From an uncultured Rhizobiaceae bacterium (GTDB lineage Bacteria > Pseudomonadota > Alphaproteobacteria > Rhizobiales > Rhizobiaceae): a DNA stretch of 32,329 nt. The position numbers and the translations under genes were made by a program. Shown here one piece after another: positions 10,955 through 19,874 of the stretch. Position 1 is the first letter of the stretch, and each line of letters starts with the position of its first letter. The notes under the pieces are model-generated. The model had not been told where the DNA came from and ran no database searches. It saw nothing but the letters and a program-made list of their open reading frames with translations. The stretch spans positions 1 through 32,329 of the forward strand of contig CATQIJ010000021.1 in NCBI GenBank assembly GCA_958296345.1. Direction: 5' to 3'.

Positions 10955-11574
10955 TTATCGTTTTAATGTCATAAAAAAATGAGCATATGGAATTCTCAGC
11001 ATATCCACTGTTGTAGCTACCTTTATATCACTAAAGCAATTTGGAACTAACTCTTTGTATGCTTCAGCCATGCGTATGTGCTTGCCGCTATCCATTTTCT
11101 TAATTAATCGCGCAATTAAATTTTGTTTGTCATGGAAGACAGGGTCAATTGTTATTACTTGCCCACCTTCACTGAGTATATTTGAAACTGCTGTTAACAG
11201 TTCAATGCTTTCTTCGTCGTCTAAGTGATGAAGCAAGCCAAAAGCTATTACAAAATCAAATTTTTTGCTGCTTTTTGCTAAGGTACGAACATCTTTGACT
11301 TCATATTGGAACTTATCACTTCCCCATTTTTCAGTCGCTTGCCGAATGTGTTCTGCGTTCCAGTCTAATCCTAGATAGTAATCACACTCCTTAAACCATG
11401 GAGCCCAAATTCCGGGCCCGCAGCCAACTTCAAGAATTCGCTTACCATTCACATCTGGAAAAAATCGCTTTTAATTTGATCTCGAACTTCGTCCCCTCCT
11501 AAAAGGTTTTGAAAAAAAGCATAAAACTTTGGAAGTGTTATTAGTTTGTATATTCCAGTTGTTTTTTCAGCCAT
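10955..11574 (-). CDS. class I SAM-dependent methyltransferase (one frameshift)
   Basis: The ATG at 11574 starts a 206-residue protein that is out of frame for its first 39 residues. The run of T in GATTTTTT needs one more T, after which the frame continues PDVNGKRILEVGCGPG. SAM motifs are ILEVGCGPGIWAPWF, YLGLDWNAEHI, FDFVIAFGLLHHLDD (motif II with the HH typical of Methyltransf_11) and ILSEGGQVITIDPVF. It faces the FkbM fragment tail to tail with a single base between them. Being at the edge of the glycan locus it may act on a sugar or lipid; the substrate is unknown. Confidence 0.8.
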
Positions 11575-11931
11575 TTAAAAGTCCAAAGTAAGAAAGGGTA
11601 AGATTCATGAATGCATCGATATCAGTATTTAAATCATTGTTAAGCCATTGAATTAAATGATGAACAAAATTGGAGTTGAACCAGTATCGCCTGCAAACTC
11701 AATGAGGAATTGGCGTCAAAGCTCATCCTAATGGGCGTAAAATATAAGGGCTCAATAAGTATATTTACTCAAGAACTGAATATGACGGTGAATGTTAACT
11801 TTAGTTCAATTATTGGAAGATTCCTTGCAAGTCAAGTTCCGCTGAAATAAGAGTACTACAAATATATTTCTGTGATGTCAGAGTTTTAGAATTCTGCACT
11901 AGATTCCCAAATTACAAGAACTTTAGAGGTA
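11575..11931. other. intergenic region upstream of acnB, no gene seen
   Basis: About 357 bases between the divergent methyltransferase and acnB. All frames are closed within short distances and no tRNA or strong hairpin is visible. A GAACCAGTATCGCC stretch near 11688 looks like a tRNA arm but no tRNA folds around it. It presumably holds the acnB promoter, which I could not place with confidence. An AGAGGT ribosome site lies directly before the acnB start. Confidence 0.5.
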
Positions 11932-14728
11932 ATGATGAGCTTATATGCAACCTATTTAGACGAAGTTGAAACGCGGAAAATGCAGGGGCTTAATCCTAAG
12001 CCGATTGAAGACGGTACACTTGTTAAAGAGCTTGTTTCTCAAATAAAAGATCTTGGAAATGTTCATCGGAAAGATTCTCTACATTACTTTATTTATAACA
12101 CATTACCGGGCACAACGAGTGCGGCGGAGGTGAAGGCTAAATTTCTTAAAGAAATTATTCTTGGTGAAGCAGCAGTTGAAGAAATTTCTCCTACGTTCGC
12201 TTTTGAATTGCTATCGCACATGAAAGGCGGACCATCTGTTGAGGTTCTGCTTGATCTAGCATTGGGAAATGATGTTGGAATTGCCAAGCAGGCATGTGCT
12301 GTTCTTAAAACACAAGTGTTCCTCTACGAAGCTGATACGGATCGTATTAAAAAATCTTATGCCGATGGTAATGCAAATGCCAAAGACTTGCTGGAAAGCT
12401 ACGCAAATGCTGAGTTCTTTACTAAGCTGCCAGAGATCGAAGAAGAGATTAAAGTAGTTACTTACATTGCGGCAGAAGGTGATATTTCAACTGATTTATT
12501 ATCACCTGGCAATCAGGCACATTCACGATCTGACCGTGAATTGCATGGTAAATGTATGATCACACCTGAAGCGCAGAGCGAAATCCAGGACCTACAAAAG
12601 CAGCACCCAGATAAACGTGTCATGCTGATCGCGGAAAAAGGGACTATGGGTGTGGGCTCTTCACGTATGTCGGGCGTTAACAATGTGGCTTTGTGGACTG
12701 GTAAAAAAGCAAGCCCATATGTCCCGTTCGTAAATATTGCTCCAGTTGTTGCTGGAACGAATGGAATTTCTCCAATCTTCCTTACTACCGTAGGCGTGAC
12801 TGGCGGTATCGGTATTGATCTGAATAACTGGTCAAAGAAGCTCGATTCAGATGGTAATCCAATTCTGAATAATGATGATAGTCCAATTCTGGAGCAACAA
12901 TATTCCGTTGATACTGGAACTGTTCTTACGATCAACACCAAAGAAGGAATGCTTTATGATGAAGAGGCCAGCCAGCAACTTGTAGATGTATCATCGGCAT
13001 TCACTCCTCAAAAGGTTGAATTTATGAAGGCTGGCGGTTCGTACGCGATTGTCTTTGGTAAGAAGCTACAGAATTTTGCTGCACAAACTCTTGGTGTTGA
13101 GTTAAAACCTGTATTTGCGTCGTCTAGAGAAATTTCTCATGAAGGACAGGGGCTTACTGCTGTTGAAAAAATATTTAATCGGAATGCCGTGGGTGTTGCA
13201 GAAGGCAATGTGTTACATGCGGGTTCTGATGTAAGAGTAAAAGTGAACATTGTTGGCTCACAGGATACGACTGGTCTTATGACTTCTCAGGAACTTGAAG
13301 CCATGGCGGCGACAGTGATATCGCCAAAGGTCGATGGTGCTTATCAATCTGGTTGTCATACTGCGTCAGTATGGGATTTAAAAGCACAGGCTAACATTCC
13401 TAAACTTATGAAGTTTATGAATAAGTTCGGCCTGATAACCGCACGTGATCCAAAAGATGTTTATCATGCAATGACTGATGTGATTCACAAGGTTCTTAAT
13501 GATATAACAGTTGACGACTGGGCTATTATTATAGGCGGCGACTCACATACCCGAATGTCAAAAGGCGTTGCTTTTGGAGCAGATTCCGGAACTGTTGCTT
13601 TAGCACTTGCTACTGGTGAGGCTACTATGCCAATTCCTGAATCTGTAAAAGTGACATTCAAGGGCGCGATGGCTGAACATATGGATTTCCGTGATGTTGT
13701 TCATGCGACGCAAGCTCAAATGCTGAAGCAGTTCGGAGATAATGTTTTCCAAGGTAGAATAATAGAGGTGCATCTAGGTACTCTATTGGCTGACCAAGCA
13801 TTTACATTCACAGACTGGACTGCAGAAATGAAGGCGAAAGCTTCTATATGTATTTCAGAAGATGAAACACTAATACAATCATTAGAGATTGCTAAAAGCC
13901 GAATTCAGATCATGATTGATAAAGGCATGGATAATGACATCAATATGCTTCGTGGCTTGATCAAGATTGCAGATACTCGAATTGCAGAAATCCAATCTGG
14001 TGAAAAACCAGCATTAATGCCGGACGATAATGCAAAATACTTTGAGGAAGTGGTTGTTGACCTTGACGAAATCAGCGAACCAATGATCGCTGATCCAGAC
14101 GTGAATAATATTGACGTTTCAAAACGCTATACTCATGACACGATACGTCCGATTTCTTATTATAATGCAGACAAGAAAGTAGACCTTGGCTTTGTTGGTT
14201 CGTGTATGGTGCATAAGGGGGATATGAAAATTGTTGCCCAGATGCTGAAGAACCTTGAAAAACAATCTGGTAGCATTGAATTCAAAGCTCCATTGGTTGT
14301 TGCAGCTCCAACTTACAACATCATTGATGAATTGAAAGAAGAAGGTGACTGGGCCGTATTACAAAAATACTCTGGCTTTGAATTTGACGATATTGACCCA
14401 AAAAATGAAGCAAGAAAAGAATACGAAAACATTCTTTATCTGGAGCGCCCTGGGTGTAACCTGTGTATGGGTAATCAAGAGAAAGCCGAAAAAGGTGATA
14501 CAGTGCTAGCGACATCCACGCGGTTGTTTCAGGGCCGTGTAGTGGAAGACTCAGAAGACAAAAAAAGGGGAATCTTTACTAGCTTCCACCCCAGTTGTTG
14601 TCTTGTCAGCAATTCTCGGTCGCACACCTACTCTAGAAGAATACAAAGCGTCTGTGGAAGGAATTGACCTCACGAAGTTTGCTCCTCCACTACAAAAGCC
14701 TCAAGGTGCTCGATCCACTCATTATTGA
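11932..14728 (+). CDS. acnB: aconitate hydratase B / 2-methylisocitrate dehydratase (one frameshift)
   Basis: AcnB interconverts citrate and isocitrate in the TCA cycle using a [4Fe-4S] cluster. The N-terminal HEAT-like domain (about residues 1-160) and the swivel domain precede the catalytic part. Conserved blocks include SGCHTASVWDLKAQAN, GGDSHTRMSKGVAFGADSG and TGEATMPIPESVKV. The cluster ligands match C758 in GSCMVHKGD and C842 and C845 in CNLCMGNQ. An extra base in the A7-G4 run at 14560-14570 shifts the frame. Repaired, the protein continues LASTPVVVLSAILGRTPTLE to a stop at 14728, giving about 931 residues. ATGATG gives two starts, and the AGAGGT site fits 11935 slightly better. Confidence 0.95.
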
Positions 14729-14770
14729 TCGTAGGGATACATAGCAACTGTATAGTTGATAATATTAGCT

Positions 14771-14801
14771 CATCCGTCACCTTGAAAAAAGGTGTCGGAT
14801 G
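14771..14801 (+). terminator. acnB transcription terminator hairpin
   Basis: CATCCGTCACCTT and AAGGTGTCGGATG pair over 13 positions with one T-T mismatch around a GAAAA loop, 43 bases after the repaired acnB stop. The following CATTTCGTT is only weakly T-rich, so efficiency is uncertain. Confidence 0.7.
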
Positions 14802-14886
14802 CATTTCGTTGAGATCTCATAGAACCTCAATTGCTCTCGTTTTCCAAAACGACCGCCGCTCGGCATACTATTGATAATTCAGTACT

Positions 14887-14912
14887 CATTTCACTGTGTG
14901 ATTAGTGAAATG
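14887..14912 (-). terminator. hairpin at the 3' end of tRNA-Val
   Basis: CATTTCACT and AGTGAAATG form a 9-bp perfect stem with an 8-base loop. It begins two bases inside the encoded CCA end, so on the minus strand it follows the tRNA directly. No T run follows. It may act as a processing or termination structure. Confidence 0.4.
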
Positions 14913-14985
14913 GTGGGCGATACTGGGATTGAACCAGTGACCCCTACAATGTCAATGTAGTGCTCTCCCGCTGAGCTAATCGCCC
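14911..14985 (-). tRNA. tRNA-Val (GAC)
   Basis: Read on the minus strand, the acceptor stem GGGCGAT pairs with ATCGCCC. The D arm is GCTC-AGCGGGA-GAGC. The anticodon stem CTACA/TGTAG holds the loop TTGACAT with anticodon GAC, and the T arm is ACTGG-TTCAATC-CCAGT. CCA is encoded in the DNA. All stems are perfect and the length is 75 bases. It decodes GUC and GUU valine codons. Confidence 0.97.
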
Positions 14986-15081
14986 ATTTTGCGTGATTTG
15001 ATTTCACGCGAAGTGGTTTTGTGCATACACCATAAAGAGTTGGTGTCGTCAATCATCTTAATTCGTTTGTGGTCGAATTTG

Positions 15082-15444
15082 TTAGGCGGCAACTAACATT
15101 TTTTCAACTTCGTTTACGAGATCACGAAGATGGAAAGGTTTTGAAAGTACTTTTGCGTCTTTTGGTGCATCAGAATCGGGGTTGAGTGCAACTGCTGCAA
15201 AGCCTGTGATAAACATCACTTTCATGTCTGGATCAATTTCTGTTGCGCGGCGGGCAAGTTCAATGCCGTCCATTTCTGGCATAACGATATCTGTTAAGAG
15301 TAAATTGAAAGGTTCTTCACGTAAGCGGTTGTATGCGCTAGCGCCATTATCAAATGCCACAACGTTATAACCAGCTGTATCAAGCGCTTTTTCAAGGAAA
15401 CGGCGCATATCGTTGTCATCTTCTGCAAGTAATATTTTTGTCAT
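15082..15444 (-). CDS. cpdR: single-domain response regulator CpdR
   Basis: This 120-residue stand-alone receiver domain has no output domain. The phosphorylation site is D52 in LLLTDIVMPEMDG, with the acidic pair D9/D10, T80 in FITGF and K102 in SKPF. In Caulobacter and Sinorhizobium, unphosphorylated CpdR directs the ClpXP protease to cell-cycle substrates, and CckA/ChpT phosphate flow controls it. The YNRLREEPFNLLLTDIVMP and ALNPDSDAPKDAKVLSKPFH regions are typical of the alphaproteobacterial CpdR group. The neighbouring amidohydrolase and HisN genes are, to my recollection, also found next to cpdR1 in rhizobia. The reading frame is intact. Confidence 0.9.
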   Translation of the reverse strand: MTKILLAEDDNDMRRFLEKALDTAGYNVVAFDNGASAYNRLREEPFNLLLTDIVMPEMDGIELARRATEIDPDMKVMFITGFAAVALNPDSDAPKDAKVLSKPFHLRDLVNEVEKMLVAA

Positions 15445-15581
15445 GGGTTTTTATATTTTCCATAGAAGCCAAGATTTCGGACATTTCACACTATTTTAGT
15501 AAACATGAGGTGAATGCTCTGCAAATTTGTGTATAAATGTTAGTGAATTTTTTGATTTTAGTTTCTAACTTTGGACAATTG

Positions 15582-16475
15582 ATGACATTTGGCTTTGATC
15601 CTGTATCTAATCCTGCTTTTGAGGTTTTCGAACCTGAAAACCATAACACGCCTTTTGTTATAAACTCTCCACATAGCGGGCGAGTTTATCCTCCCTCATT
15701 TCTTGAACAATCCAGACTTGGAAATTTGTCTGTTCGAAAATCAGAAGATTTTTTGGTTGATATGCTTGTCTCAGGCGGTGTCGTTCAGGGTATGCCGATG
15801 TTAAGAGCTAATTTTCCACGTGCATTTTTGGATGTTAATCGCGAGCCTTACGAACTTGACCCCAATATGTTTGAGGGTAAATTACCAGATTATATAAACT
15901 CACGCTCTATTAGGGTTTCTAGTGGGCTGGGAACAATTGCGAAGATTGTCGCTGAGGGGGAGCAAATTTACGCAGGTAAAATTGCTGCAGAAGACGGCCT
16001 TTCGAGAATTGAGAACATTTACAGACCCTATCATGCAAGTTTGAGGCGTTTACTTACAAAAACCCATGTGAAATTTGGATGCTCTGTTTTGATAGACTGT
16101 CATTCTATGCCGTCCAGTGCGGGCCAAGTTTCATATCATACAAGACCAGATTTTGTTTTGGGTGATCGCTTTGGAAGTTCTTGTAGTGCCAGCATTACGC
16201 ATACCGCTAAAAACCTGCTTCAGCAGATGGGGTATAATGTGGAAGTAAACAAACCCTATGCGGGCGGGTTTATTACGGAACATTATGGTAGGCCGCATAA
16301 CGGGCTTCATGCTCTTCAAATTGAGATTAATCGCGGTCTATACATGGACGAAATCCGAATGTTGCCAAATTCAAGCTTTGATGAATTTGCGAATGATATA
16401 ACGGTCTTTTTCAAACAACTATCAGGCTTAAATTGGGATGACCTATATGGCACCCAACCATTAGCTGCGGAATAA
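15582..16475 (+). CDS. N-formylglutamate amidohydrolase family protein
   Basis: The family hydrolyses N-formyl-L-glutamate to formate and glutamate, the last step of one histidine-degradation route. Conserved marks are FVINSPHSGRVYP near the N-terminus, RANFPRAFLDVNREPYELDP, the metal-binding VLIDCHSMPS, then KPYAGGFITEHYGRPH and LQIEINRGLYMDE. The frame is open from 15537, but MTFGFDPVSNPAFEVFEPEN from 15582 fits the family's start better, giving 297 residues. Neither start has a strong ribosome site. No other hut genes are visible, so a true role in histidine use is uncertain. The stop overlaps the hisN start. Confidence 0.85.
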   Translation: MTFGFDPVSNPAFEVFEPENHNTPFVINSPHSGRVYPPSFLEQSRLGNLSVRKSEDFLVDMLVSGGVVQGMPMLRANFPRAFLDVNREPYELDPNMFEGKLPDYINSRSIRVSSGLGTIAKIVAEGEQIYAGKIAAEDGLSRIENIYRPYHASLRRLLTKTHVKFGCSVLIDCHSMPSSAGQVSYHTRPDFVLGDRFGSSCSASITHTAKNLLQQMGYNVEVNKPYAGGFITEHYGRPHNGLHALQIEINRGLYMDEIRMLPNSSFDEFANDITVFFKQLSGLNWDDLYGTQPLAAE

Positions 16476-17264
16476 TGATGCCAATTAATGCCACTGAACT
16501 TACTAGTTTTTTTCAATGAGCTTTGCGATCTAGCGCAAGAAGAGACCTTAAGTAGGTTTCGAAAGCCGATTGATATTACAAATAAATTAAGCGACGGATT
16601 TGACCCTGTTACACAAGCCGATAAAGCTGCGGAGCAAGTTATTCGAAATCGTATTTTAGAGCGGTTTAGTGATCATGGGGTCTTGGGCGAAGAATTTGGC
16701 GCGTCTAATTCAGGGGCTGAGTATCAGTGGATTATCGACCCAATAGATGGAACCAAGGCTTTTATTTCTGGATTGCCCACGTGGGGAGCTTTAATTGGGC
16801 TTTATAAAGCTGGTAAGCCATATGCAGGGATTATGCATCAGCCCTTTACGGGTGAGCGGTATGTTTGTGATGGTGATATAAGCGTTCTTCATCATCAAAA
16901 TGAAGAACGCACGCTGACAACTTCTCAAGTCGAAAAAGTATCTGATGCTATTTTAATGACAACATCTCCTGCGCTCTTTAGCAAAGATGAGTATGCCAGC
17001 TATTTGAATGTTGAAGTTGCATGTAAGTTGCCGCGCTATGGAACGGATTGTTACGCATATTGCTTGCTTGCGTCTGGTCATGTTGATTTGGTTATTGAAG
17101 CTGGTCTGAACGCTTATGATATTGCTGCTTTAATACCGATAGTAGAGCGAGCAGGGGGCATCTTTACGAATTGGCGCGGTGATAGTCCTGCAAAAGGTGG
17201 GCAGGTGCTCGTTGCAGCCAATGAAAAACTTCATGCGGAGGCGTTGGAGCTTTTATCTTGCTAG
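16475..17264 (+). CDS. hisN: inositol-monophosphatase family phosphatase, HisN type (probable frameshift near the start)
   Basis: The family is Mg-dependent and Li-sensitive. This branch acts as histidinol-phosphatase in many alphaproteobacteria. Metal ligands are seen in LGEEFG and in WIIDPIDGTKAFISGLPTWG, with AYDIAALIPIVERAGGIF near the C-terminus. The intact frame begins at 16488 (MPLNLLVFFNELC). However, the ATGATG at 16475, overlapping the previous stop, gives MMPINATELTSFF. This joins NELCDLAQEETLSRF if the seven-T run 16507-16513 is really six. The joined version is the better amphipathic first helix, so I take it as the true start. The protein is about 262 residues. Histidinol-phosphatase activity is inferred from family and context. 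Confidence 0.85.
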
Positions 17265-17483
17265 AAAGCATTTTATTTAATCTAGTCTAGTTATTTGGTT
17301 TTTGATCAGACAAGGGCATCGGCTTGGGTTTTCAAATTGTTAAATGTTTTGTTGTGCTAAATGGCTGGTACGTAGACTAAGTTCCCATGAGACCTGAATA
17401 ACCTAAGGGCTGGTTCTGACCCAAATCGGACGTTCAAATTTTTATCCTGAATGATTGCTTTTCGGACATTGTTTTAGAATAAC

Positions 17484-17990
17484 TTAATATTGATATTCTG
17501 AAGCCAGAAATACCAATAAAATTGTCACGAGAATATTCATCACTGTGTGGGGTATAATGGATGCCCAAACTGAATTTGTTCTAAATTGCAGCCATCCAAA
17601 TATGAGTCCAGGAATGAATAATAATATTGGAGCTTGAATCCCACTTATCATATGCATTGAACACCAAATTACGTTTGTAACAACTATACCTTTAATGTCG
17701 GAAGAAAAATAATTCGATATTCTACTTTGTAGATGGCCACGAAAAAACACTTCCTCTAGAAAAGGCGCGACAAGAATTACAAAGAAAATGAAAAATATGT
17801 TGCTTGATGCTAATTTCGTAGCAGATCCGATGTAATCTAACTCAAAGGCAAAATAAAGAAGATAACCAATAATCACATTAACAACAAACGCAACGATGCC
17901 TAACATGAGTCCTAAAAAAATCGAATTTTCTTTTAGGCTAAAATCTGCAATTTTTGCTAGATTAGAAATAAAATTTTTGAAATTACGCAA
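17484..17990 (-). CDS. CPBP-family intramembrane protease-like protein (possible immunity protein)
   Basis: This 168-residue membrane protein has four to five predicted helices. It carries the three CPBP (CAAX/Abi) motifs: EEVFFRG around residue 80, a histidine in WCSMHMISG, and HTVMNI near the C-terminus. The family contains the glutamic-type intramembrane protease Rce1 and also the bacteriocin immunity proteins PlnI and SkkI. It is divergent from the peptide operon starting at 18192, with about 200 AT-rich bases between. That makes immunity to the peptide, or processing of it, a natural hypothesis. The frame is intact. Nothing directly shows which role applies. Confidence 0.82.
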   Translation of the reverse strand: MRNFKNFISNLAKIADFSLKENSIFLGLMLGIVAFVVNVIIGYLLYFAFELDYIGSATKLASSNIFFIFFVILVAPFLEEVFFRGHLQSRISNYFSSDIKGIVVTNVIWCSMHMISGIQAPILLFIPGLIFGWLQFRTNSVWASIIPHTVMNILVTILLVFLASEYQY

Positions 17991-18012
17991 AATTCAACTC
18001 ATTTATAAAATC

Positions 18013-18039
18013 TTGAAAATAGAATTCCCCGTTTATAAT
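18013..18039 (+). promoter_or_regulatory. candidate promoter for the peptide operon
   Basis: TTGAAA at 18013 and TATAAT at 18034 resemble a vegetative -35 and -10 pair but with a short 15-base spacer. It would give a leader of roughly 145 bases before the peptide gene. The region is so AT-rich that chance matches are common. Confidence 0.3.
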
Positions 18040-18094
18040 TTGAATTAGAAGAAATAATCAATTGCATTGAATTATTTTATAAATTCTTGCTCGC

Positions 18095-18122
18095 TTAGAA
18101 ATTCTAAATACACATTAGAAAT
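18095..18122. promoter_or_regulatory. candidate operator: palindrome plus direct repeat
   Basis: TTAGAA-A-TTCTAA (18095-18107) is a perfect 13-base palindrome. TTAGAAAT occurs at 18095 and again at 18115, 20 bases apart, which is about two helical turns. The pair lies between the divergent CPBP gene and the peptide operon, so a regulator could sit here and control both. The binding protein is unknown. Confidence 0.3.
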
Positions 18123-18191
18123 AAAAATTTGCCTAGATGTAATCTTTAATACAAACTTTTCCTGTTGTATTTATCATGAAAGGAATTTTAA

Positions 18192-18353
18192 ATGTGTGAT
18201 AACGGAGCAGCTGGTGCAGGTACAGGCGCTGGAATTGGTGGAGGTATTGGTGCTGCCGTTGGTATTGGTCTTGATATCGGACAAGCTGCTGGTACTGGAG
18301 CAAGCAACAGCGGTGGAATGGTTTATGAAAATGCTAATTGGCGAGGTAGATAG
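18192..18353 (+). CDS. 53-residue glycine-rich peptide, candidate precursor of a secreted or modified peptide
   Basis: The ATG at 18192 follows a clear AAAGGA ribosome site at 18179-18184. The peptide begins MCDNGAAGAGTGAGIGGGIG, continues through AAVGIGLDIGQAAGTG and SNSGGMVYENANWRGR, and stops at 18353. Seventeen of 53 residues are glycine, and overlapping GxxxG motifs fill residues 8-26. This recalls the hydrophobic Gly/Ala core of class II microcins and two-peptide bacteriocins. Removing Met would expose an N-terminal cysteine, the only one. The tail is polar (YENANWRGR). There is no Sec signal and no double-glycine leader placed for C39 cleavage. It heads an operon with a hydroxylase and a type I exporter, which marks it as the likely substrate. 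I know no named homologue. Confidence 0.75.
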   Translation: MCDNGAAGAGTGAGIGGGIGAAVGIGLDIGQAAGTGASNSGGMVYENANWRGR

Positions 18354-18402
18354 ATTAAATTTCCTCACTGATATTATTTCAGGTAATATAAGAGTATAAA
18401 TT

Positions 18403-19855
18403 TTGGTTGATAAATCAAATTTCCTAAGCCCCTTGAAATGCGAGGGGCTTAGTGAAGCAAAAAATGTTCAAAAGCAATTTTTTACTGAAATCCATATTGA
18501 ACTACCTAAGTTTAGAGAAGACCTCTTAGAATCTTCTTACAAGGATGACTCCTATTGCTTTCTTCATAACAGTGCTAATGAAGTTGTCGCTCTTGTAATA
18601 TGGCAAGTTAGCAATTGCACGAGTAAATTAGTCGGCCAGCACGTAGATAAAATTACTTCGGGTGGAAATCACTTAATTATAACAGATATATATTCTACCC
18701 CTGAGTTATCAATTTCGGATTTGTTCGATAGTCTAGAAAGCTGGCAGTATCATACATTTGAGTCAGGATATATGGCTTGGAGTAATAAGGATGGCTTTAT
18801 TACAAATCTATCAAAAATATGGGGCAACAATCCCAAAATATATGCACAGAATTTAAAAGCTGAACTTGTTTATGGTTTGGGTTACAAGAATAAAAATATA
18901 GGCCTCGTACATTTTAATATTATTGACGCAATCGAATTAAGTTTTTTCGTCGAAATAAATTACACTGGTTGCTCTATCAGTGACTCAATTTACAAAACCG
19001 CTGATTTAATAGTCAAGATTCCTACATCAACTATATCAATATTGCTATTTGAACAGGAAAATATTGATATTAGATCATTTAGGGCAATAAAACCATTACG
19101 ATTGAGGGTAATTCAAATTTATGGATTCAGATCTTTACAGCACTTCAACGACCAAAGCAAAAATCTTTAGAAAGGTTTAAAGTAGCTGAGAATCAAAATT
19201 ATGAAGATATTAAAATACCGCGTGTGCCTTTAAGTGGTGCGGAAAAATATCTTGAAAATGGAACCCCATCACATCTAGTAATTTTTACCGGTCTTCAAAA
19301 CATTTGGAAAGACATTGGTAACAAACCTCAGGCTTTAGAACAGAGTTATGGTGAATGTGTACTTCCCCAATATGATGGTTTGAAATTCAAAGAGGTCTTA
19401 AGAAAAATCTTTGATGAAAGAGATGCATTTAATTACGCATTTGGTGTCAATCTACCATTAGGTATGGAGACAAATTATCCGTTTCCGCTACCCAAACGAT
19501 ATAACTTGATTCCTCCACAATTATGGATGGGGAAAACTAAAAATAAGAATGAGGCAACAACAAAACTTCATCGAGATGTGGGCGATGGATATCTTGGGCA
19601 AATAATTGGGAGAAAAAAATTAATTTTGTATTCCCCCAATCAGCACGAAGCATTGTACCCTGTACGAGGCTACAATAATTTCCAACCATGTTTGGTCGAC
19701 TGTGATAATCCTGATTTTAAAAGTACCCGAAGTTTGAACTTGCTACTTCACATGAAGTGATTCTGCACCCCGGCGAGATGTTGTATCAGCCTGCAAGTTG
19801 GTTTCATTGTGTATACCTACTTGACGACTTCACTATGTCAGTCAGTTTTTTTTGA
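18403..19855 (+). CDS. JmjC/cupin-like Fe(II)/2-oxoglutarate hydroxylase fused to an SCP2-like domain (two frameshifts)
   Basis: Start TTG at 18403, 49 bases after the peptide gene. Repairing one missing base near 19080 and one near 19720 gives a 484-residue protein. Residues 1-180 are unassigned, with a GNAT-like beta pattern (YCFLHNSANEVVALVIWQV). About residues 185-260 (TADLIVKIPTSTISILL to KTITIEGNSNLWIQIFTALQ) resemble an SCP2 sterol-carrier fold, and the first frameshift falls inside it. The C-terminal cupin_8/JmjC domain has the iron triad H390-x-D392 in KLHRDVGDGYLGQIIGRKK and H469 in PASWFHCV, plus a lysine at about 405 suited to bind 2-oxoglutarate. Such enzymes hydroxylate protein or peptide side chains. 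The operon position suggests the glycine-rich peptide is its substrate. Confidence 0.75.
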
Positions 19856-19874
19856 AGCTATATAGCACAGCATA

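Noticed and set aside
11680..11720. tRNA-like GAACCAGTATCGCC stretch upstream of acnB
   Set aside because: No acceptor, D or anticodon arm can be folded around it.
18176..18199. Seven-codon upstream frame (ATG at 18176) overlapping the start of the Gly-rich peptide
   Set aside because: It has no ribosome site of its own and contains the AAAGGA of the peptide gene. Probably chance.
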